Below are positions 57,701 to 64,000 of a stretch of DNA of 64,000 nt, in pieces. The number at the start of each line of letters is the position of its first letter. Within the stretch, counting starts at the first letter, position 1. The position numbers and the translations under genes are program-made. Below the pieces are notes generated by a model. That model was given only the letters and a program-made list of their open reading frames with translations, made no database searches and was not told the origin of the DNA. The DNA is from Marisa cornuarietis (lineage: Eukaryota > Mollusca > Gastropoda > Architaenioglossa > Ampullariidae), in contig SMMW01000083.1 of the NCBI GenBank assembly GCA_004794655.1, positions 927,001-991,000 of the forward strand, given 5' to 3'.

Positions 57701-60700
57701 GTTTGCAGTGTTTGATAAATAGTTATTTTTGGCAGATATCATTGTTCTACTTTATTCTTAGAAGTTTAGGACCAGTTAGTTTTTCCAGATAGCTGTTTTA
57801 AAGACCGAATGAAACATATATGTTAGGCAGTCTGGCCGATGAAGGATACTTAAAAATTCAGTAGCAATGCTTTCTCAGTTTTAATATAGGTAAGGTTTTG
57901 TATCCTTATCAGAGCATCCAGCTGTATTTTAATGTAAATTCTTGACTGCATGTTAGAATCAACTTGCCAATAAACTATTCCTTATATCCTATAACATCTC
58001 TCCAAAACAGAGTAAACAATTTTTTTAATTATCACTTTAGCATAATCACTAACATAACAGGTGAAGTATTACCTTGGCTTGTTAAAGAAGAGAATTATGT
58101 GAGACTAAACCGAAACAGTTTTTCTTTGGATATCCAGCAGGTGAATATAAGCAGTAGTCATAATCAGTAAAAACAGATTTGTGGTGTTAATGTAATCTAC
58201 ATCTTCAGTTTAAGATTATTAAAGTACTGTATTTTGTGTTGTACATCAAATAGAGAAAATTGACAAAAATGCTTTATTTTGATGAGCCCAGCTTTAATTT
58301 ATTTCAGATCTTTTTGAAAAGAAAATCTCTCTCCTGCAAGTAGTTGAAAGTCTTGGGTAAGTTTTCTTGTGTGAACTTTTTTCTAGTTTATGTGCTAAAT
58401 TGACTTCTCTCCAAGTAAAGGGCAGAAAATTTGAATTGATTTGCATGATCTGCCAGTTTTGATATTAAAGCATTTCATATATTTAACACCAGAAAGATGT
58501 GATGCTTGGCCTGGCAATCAGTGCATTATCAGCTACCTTGATAACACTGCAATCATGTGCCACTTCCTCCCTTTAGCATACTATAGTAAGAATTTCAGGC
58601 TGTGAAATGATCATTTCCTTAGGATCACATCTAAAACAGCTCTTGGGCAGTACATGTTGAGTGGCATCAAAACCATTTGACACGAGAGTTAACTGATATT
58701 CTCCTAGGCTCATCAAAACGCTGGGTTTGGGGATCATGCTGTAAAATGTTGAGCCTGAGCACAGTAATTACAATTAAGTAAATTGGAGAATAAAAATGAG
58801 ACTAGAAAAGGTTAACAACAGTAGCATAGAGCTTCAGTCTTGCAGCTGGATGCATGAATATACAATCGTTAAAGTTGTCGGGCCAGTGATTTCTTTGGGT
58901 AAAACTGAATGAATGTAGAATTAGGTAAGATTAAAACATTTTTGCAATAGTACTCAACACTTGTCAAACGGGGCTGCCCACATCATGCATTAGTCTGTTT
59001 TCTTTTGCACAAACATATATAAACATGGTGGCCAGTATGAATTGGCCCAAGCTTGTGTTTAAGACACAATTATTAGTAAACAATTCCTTGGCAACTCAGT
59101 TTGATTGGGTGTAGTTAAAAACATTGGTATCTGTCACTTTAGGCCAACTTGATAATACACTTACCTCTCCCTCTAAGATCTATTTAAGTTTCTGGACTGT
59201 TTAAAATTGTATAAAAAAAATAATACTGATAAGCAAGGGATGGAAATAAGTTTACATTTTTGCAGGAAGGGATTAGTCCCATTCTTACTGCTTTTCTACT
59301 GACAGGAATGTTGTTTTCAGATGCGAAGTAATCCCTAGTTCAGTTGAAGCAATTAAGCAGTATTTGAAAGCAGTCAAGGTACAAAATTTTAATTCTTGAA
59401 ATTGTGAATTTTCCAATTCTGTTCTCAAGTCAGTATTTTAAATTATCTTCTACAGAGAGTTTCTTACAAGCAGCAATGTATTGTCAAGAAAGCGTGGTGC
59501 TCAGCTGATGGCAGATTTAATGCAAAAATTGCCACTTGACTATTTAACAGAGAAAGAAGGTAAGCAAATGCATTTTTAAAAATTTTGACACTGGCTTGCA
59601 CAATTCTTACAGTACTGAAGCAAAAGATGCAATTTACCTGTGAAAGTGTGGGATCTTGGAAATCTGGATTTCTGCCTGGTTTCCAATCCAGGTCATTGCC
59701 AGACCAGAAAGATGCTTTTAGTAGTTCATTATTTTAACTTCATGTAAATTTTGGCTGTGACCGCTATAATTGAGCAATAAGGTTACCAATATCATCAGTG
59801 TTTTCACTAAATACAAGCATATCCTTGGTAAATAACATTGATCGTGCAGAACAGATTAATTACAACCACCATAATCACAGTTTTTGCAAATAGGTGGTTT
59901 TTTTTTTAGAAACTGACAAATTTATGCCAAAGCAAAGTAGGAATTGGTTATTTCTTCGACCATGCGACACAGAACAGACGACAGCTTTATTTTTTTGTAG
60001 CTAATATTATGACCTGGTAGTCACATATGATGATAGAAGAAGACTTTATGTAACATATTCACAAAAGGTTTGACATTTTTATGTTAAAAACTATACATTA
60101 TTTAACAAATATATTCAGTTTTAAGACCAAAAGGTTTTTCTTAAAAAAAAAACATTGTCTGGTTCACTGTACGATTTGCATTATAGCATAGATGGTTTAT
60201 ATTTTTTCAGCCAACTACAATCCAGAAATGTAGCTTTTCTTATATGATCTATAGAACTGTGATAAGTCTGTTAATATTTGTTTTCAGTTTATGATTTTGC
60301 ACACATGATCAGTTTTTGGTTGAATGGTCTACCTTAAAGTTGAAAAGCTTGTACATTGCTTTTAAAAATTACGTGAACCAAAATTTCTTATAGTTATATA
60401 ACTTCTTAAAATGAGATTAAGAATTCATACCTGGATGTGGTATTGAGTAAATCAGTTAATGTATGCATGGATGTTTTGAATTTAATTTTTCTTTTTCTCT
60501 TCCTGTAAAGTTTGAGTAAATGTTTTATGATAGATTTACAGCACACATAGTTTACATATCTCTTGAACAATATTGCAAAATTTTTTGCTGTATCTGTTGT
60601 AGTTTAAAACATACAGGTGTCTATAACAATGATATGTTAATTCCACGTTTTTCTACCTAACAAATTTGAGGTCTATCAAACTTTGGGGCTACAGATAGAA

Positions 60701-62897
60701 AACATTTGGACACCTTGAAAAAATTGAAGTAAAGAGTACTAGCTACTGTCTAGATTTTATAATTTAGAATATGTAATAGTGTGTATTACTCTTTGTTTTT
60801 GAAGCCTGCAAATATGGTTTCAAAGTGAAATCACATAGGCAAAAATTGTCATTTTGGTCTATTTTTGGATCATATGTTAAAGGTTAACAAATAATCCTGA
60901 GCTGTTGATTTTGTCTGTCTGAACTAGGAGCAACATATGGTTGCAAAATGTCATTTTTACCTTGTCATATAAAAATGTCAAGCTTACAAAGTTGGGAAAA
61001 ATTCTCAAAATGTGATGAAACCACAACTTAGCACCTTTGAAATAGTGTATCTGCTTATAGAAATGATAGAACCTCAGTTTTCTTTCCCTTGTATTTTCCT
61101 ACACATTACAGAAATGCACATTTCAAAGTGATAAACAGGAAATAAAATTTTTACTGCTGCTAGCTACAAAGAATATTTGTTTTAGAAGTGATCTTTGTTT
61201 AAATAGCTCATTGTAAGCATATTACCCAAACCCTCGATTTCTTCAACTTTTTTATTGTTAGATTGTTTGCTTACTATTATGTTTTAGTTTGGTCAAGGAA
61301 TATGCAGCTTAAACCTGAACTGTATTCTTTGTTTTTTTTATACAGCGAATCATGTGGCATCATTCATGCTGTCCATGCTAAGTGACCACCATTCCATCCA
61401 ACCATTTGCACTGAAGGGGCTGGCTGCATTGGTTAGTGTCTTTTACATCTTTTCATATGCTCATTTTCAGACTTCAGAATTTTTAAAAAGATTTTACCAT
61501 AATTCTTAAATTTGCTTAATTTTTTATAATATACTGTGTTAAAAAGGGTCATAGAACATTTAATGGAGAAGGGCGTCTGAACATGTAACATGATTGCAAT
61601 ATTATATAACATGTAACTGAAGATATCTGAGAATCTATTTTTAGCTGATCATTGCTTGATGAATAAAAGTTTTCTTTTTTATATGATGTTATAACATCAT
61701 TTTCATTGTGCTATAGATTATTAAAACATTTGAACCTCACCTTGTTTGAGAACTAGAAATTACAAATCTTGGGGATTTCTTCTATCATTTTTTTAGCAGG
61801 AAATAATTACAAGCATTTTAAAAAACAAACCACAAACAAAAATTGCGTCGACAGTATAATGTGAGACTACCATGATTGTCTTATTGTATTTTAGTGGGTG
61901 TATTTTTTTTTTTACACTGCAACTTAACATTTTTGGAAGTCCGTATAAGTAAATGATCAGTTTTTATATATTTTTATTAAATAAGCTCTGCTTAATAGCT
62001 GTTCATGGATAACAATGCTTTTTTTTTAACCCTGCTAAAGATTATGTTCCACTCCTTCCCTGGTGGAGAAATGATACACCGAATCTGCACCAAAATATTC
62101 CATGAAATTCAGAATCAGACGCTGTCACAGAGGGATCGTTATGCAACATATTCTATCTTTTTCAATCTTCTCACTTATCATCTAGCAGGTAATTGTGCAA
62201 CTGTTTGTTCCTTAGTTTATTTGGTAGTCTGGTTCGGTAATTACATTTTTGAGTAGTCGCTGTAGCAGAGCTTGGATGGGTTGTGAAAGTTAGTGAGACT
62301 TAGGTAGTTTTTGAAACCTATGAAAACAGAGAAGAGTCTGTAAAAGTTTTTAAAATTCCAAACGTGACAAAATACCAGCCAAACTGTTAGGCATAAGGGT
62401 ATTTCACTAAATCCTTCTGCTGTACCCTTACACCCCATCCCAGTTTCCCCCCCCCAAAAAAAAAAAAAAAATTAAGCTTAACTGTCTTGGTTCTTGCTTG
62501 TTCTGTTATAGAAAAAGAATTTCGTCACATACCAGATGTCAAAGTTAACTTTCTAGTGGCACAATTCAGCAGAGCACCACTTTGGGTGGTTATTAAGTGG
62601 AATGTAGTTTAGGCTCATAGAGTAGCATTTAGATTGCTGGCCTTGTAAAAGAAAATTGATGAACATCATTAGTGTTAGAGATTTGTTAGTATATTTTAGC
62701 CTTTGTTTTAGACTATTGCCAAGTTGCCAAATTGATATATGCATTACTGGCAATACTTGATATCATTGCAGATCTCCAGCCCTTGGGTGATACCTTTGTA
62801 TGTGGTTATGTGCAGCTGATGGATGGCGAGAAAGACCCGCGAAACCTAATTGCAGCATTTCGCTCTTCTCGCCTTATTTGCCAAAACTTCAGTCTAG
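54759..62897 (+). CDS. MMS19: MMS19 N-terminal exons 1-6 (gene continues past window)
   Basis: MMS19 is the HEAT-repeat adaptor of the cytosolic iron-sulfur assembly (CIA) targeting complex, delivering Fe-S clusters to DNA repair and replication enzymes. Exons: 54759-54837, 58308-58356, 59456-59559, 61346-61431, 62041-62188 and 62772-62897; phases join to give about 197 aa. Key sequence: start MAVPVAGDVGDFVLG; LLQVVESLG; SSNVLSRKRGAQLMADLM; LSDHHSIQPFALKGLAAL; DRYATYSIFFNLLTYHL; VQLMDGEKDPRNLIAAFR. The last is a very strong match to the conserved MMS19 N-terminal domain. The exon 1 donor is AGAG/GTTCTC, weaker than the others. Intron 1 is 3.5 kb and holds a pseudogene fragment. Confidence 0.93.
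56105..56980 (+). pseudogene. Broken EGF-like / MEGF-type cysteine-rich fragment in MMS19 intron 1
   Basis: Cysteine-rich segments in three frames resemble the laminin-type EGF repeats of MEGF10/SREC-like receptors. Examples: YGNCSLERHPVTGLCEQGC, GSFGVGCSNTCDRCSKGSSY, CSSTCSNCSAGTTCTIVTG and GSFGLECDKTCGNCSEGITC. They are separated by stops and frame changes (for example TAA after YSNCT at 56546 and TAG after CNVISGNYP at 56969), with no splice sites of the right kind between. It is a decayed copy of several repeats, same strand as MMS19, and is not part of its transcript product. Confidence 0.7.
57028..57103 (+). mobile_element. Retroposon 3' tail (GCGCCTTGAG ... TTATTATT)
   Basis: aagcgccttgagcttgccct, then ggcgttatacaagataactt, then a TTATT run. 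The layout matches the block at 32168-32275 on the other strand. It directly follows the EGF-like pseudogene, so it may mark the end of the retroposed unit. Confidence 0.4.
57104..61345. other. MMS19 intronic AT-rich sequence
   Basis: Apart from exons 58308-58356 and 59456-59559, nothing coding was found. Near 57517-57541 an aataaag box followed by attgtcattgtc looks like another retroelement tail. The stretch 59560-61345 is AT-rich intron with no recognisable element. Confidence 0.6.
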
Positions 62898-62996
62898 GTA
62901 AGTCATTGGCCTGTGCTAATGACAAAACAAACAAACAAAAAAACTGATCCGTATTTCATTGTCCTAAGATTTATTGAAATATGCTTGTCTAGTATG
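62898..62996 (+). other. Start of MMS19 intron 6
   Basis: A consensus donor, CTAG/GTAAGT, at 62897 opens the intron; the next MMS19 exon is beyond the window. Confidence 0.8.
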
Positions 62997-64000
62997 CATT
63001 TTGAATAAGGTGACCAGACGTTTGGGGAGCGAAAGCAGGACGCGTGCCGAGCATGGTGTTGTCACCAACAAAGAGCGCCGAAAAAAGAGGGGAGAGGGAA
63101 ACCTTTCCTCTGACTTTGCCAAGCAGTGGCTTGCATGTCTGATGAAGTCATTAGAGAGCATTGGAAAGTTGGTTTGAAAGTTTTATTGTGAGCATATTCC
63201 AACAGCTTCACTTTACACAATAAATTCGGTAACTGAACGCCATTATGTACCCATTTGTTGTCCATTTCATTATCACTAGGTTTGTTGTGTAGTCATCTGG
63301 CGAGGAGATTTTGGTATTTTACCGGCCCGCGGCATTGCTAAGAATTTTGAGACCGGCCTGCAAAAAAACTTTGCCTGCTGGTCTACACAGTAGATCCTTG
63401 ATATTATATTATTGCGTGTAATACTATCGCAGCCAGCGAAAATGGCAAAATAGAACACATTAATTGCAAAATCATTTTTAAAACTGCTGTCCCAAAAATA
63501 CTTTGGCTTATAAATTTATCACAGTGCATGGTGTCACGGGAAGTTTGGAGCGGGAGAAGGATGAAAAAAAGAAGGTTAGCATGAGAAAGATAATTTCAGT
63601 TTCAATAGAGATGGTGTCCGCGCGGTGGGTGGATGGGCGGGTAGGGAGGAAAGTTAGTGCCACGAGGAAGTGGGCAAACTCCGAGAATCGTAACCAAAAA
63701 AGCTGACACCTTAGGAGGGACGATCAGACGACCACCAGCATTGCCCTGCAATAAGATGCTGGCCAGCAGGTCATTATCTTTCTGGTCACGCGTCAAACAC
63801 CGAAGCCCGCGGAGCAGCAAAAATAGGGATCGAAAAAAAAGGCAATGTACAGTAGTCAGATTTTTAAATACAAGCGGGACGTTGATCGACTTTTTAGATG
63901 AAAGCCAAAAAGCGGGACATTGGGCGTCCTGCCTGGACATTCTGTGAGCAGGCGGGACTGTCCTGCCTAAATCGGGACGTCTGGTCACCTTCATTTTGAA
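62997..64000. mobile_element. Inverted-repeat DNA transposon (hAT-like, non-autonomous) with TSD
   Basis: aaggtgaccagacg at 63007-63020 is the exact reverse complement of cgtctggtcacctt at 63978-63991. Outside the repeats, cattttgaa occurs at 62997-63005 on the left and 63992-64000 on the right, giving an 8-9 bp target-site duplication. The interior repeats cgggac motifs (gcgggactgtcctgcc near the right end). It lies in the MMS19 intron after exon 6. No transposase ORF is present. An 8-bp duplication points to hAT. Confidence 0.75.

Noticed and set aside
59325..59379. Possible extra MMS19 exon between exons 2 and 3
   Set aside because: It has an AG and a GT edge and an open frame, but its end phase does not fit exon 3, whereas exon 2 joins exon 3 directly in phase and matches MMS19.

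Overview
The window is eukaryotic nuclear DNA: intron-rich genes with GT-AG (and a few GC-AG) splice sites, long AT-rich introns, many microsatellites (CA/TG, GAT/ATC, TAA) and transposon relics. The gene complement and repeat style suggest a lophotrochozoan, most likely a gastropod mollusc; the species assignment is inference.

From 1 to about 45.1 kb lies a cluster of three PARP14-like genes (macro-domain mono-ADP-ribosyltransferases). Gene A (plus) shows only its three catalytic exons (576-3938). Gene B (plus, 10343-25985) can be read in one frame across 18 exons (5136 nt, about 1711 aa): unique N-terminus, two RRMs, a long linker region, three near-identical tandem macro domains, a KH-like segment, WWE, and a PARP catalytic domain. 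Gene C (minus, 45119-27799) can be read in frame across 25 exons (about 1989 aa from the first exon I can see): acidic N-terminal exons, two RRMs, the long linker, four macro domains (two with eroded ligand motifs), KH-like segment, WWE, PARP. B and C are convergent (tail to tail); A and B share a 3-4 kb segmental duplication over the catalytic end. All three have the third catalytic-triad position occupied by Met rather than Glu, so they should be mono-ADP-ribosyltransferases.

From 49.8 to 64 kb lie two conserved single-copy genes in head-to-head arrangement: a complete secernin gene (minus, six exons, 432 aa) and the first six coding exons of MMS19 (plus, 54759-62897; gene continues beyond the window). 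They are separated by about 0.6 kb that probably holds a bidirectional promoter. MMS19 intron 1 contains a broken EGF-like/MEGF-type cysteine-rich fragment, and the intron after its sixth exon contains a roughly 1 kb inverted-repeat DNA transposon with a visible target-site duplication at the window edge.

The most interesting material is in the PARP cluster: internal amplification of a three-exon macro-domain unit in gene B, a TG tract just before the same splice acceptor in each unit, GC-AG introns shared by the paralogues, a THAP zinc-finger ORF inserted in a macro-domain intron, a 43-bp minisatellite that has copied an exon/donor boundary four times, and a probable solo LTR separating the A and B copies. 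These genes resemble the expanded, fast-evolving PARP families linked with antiviral defence in animals; that role here is inference from family.
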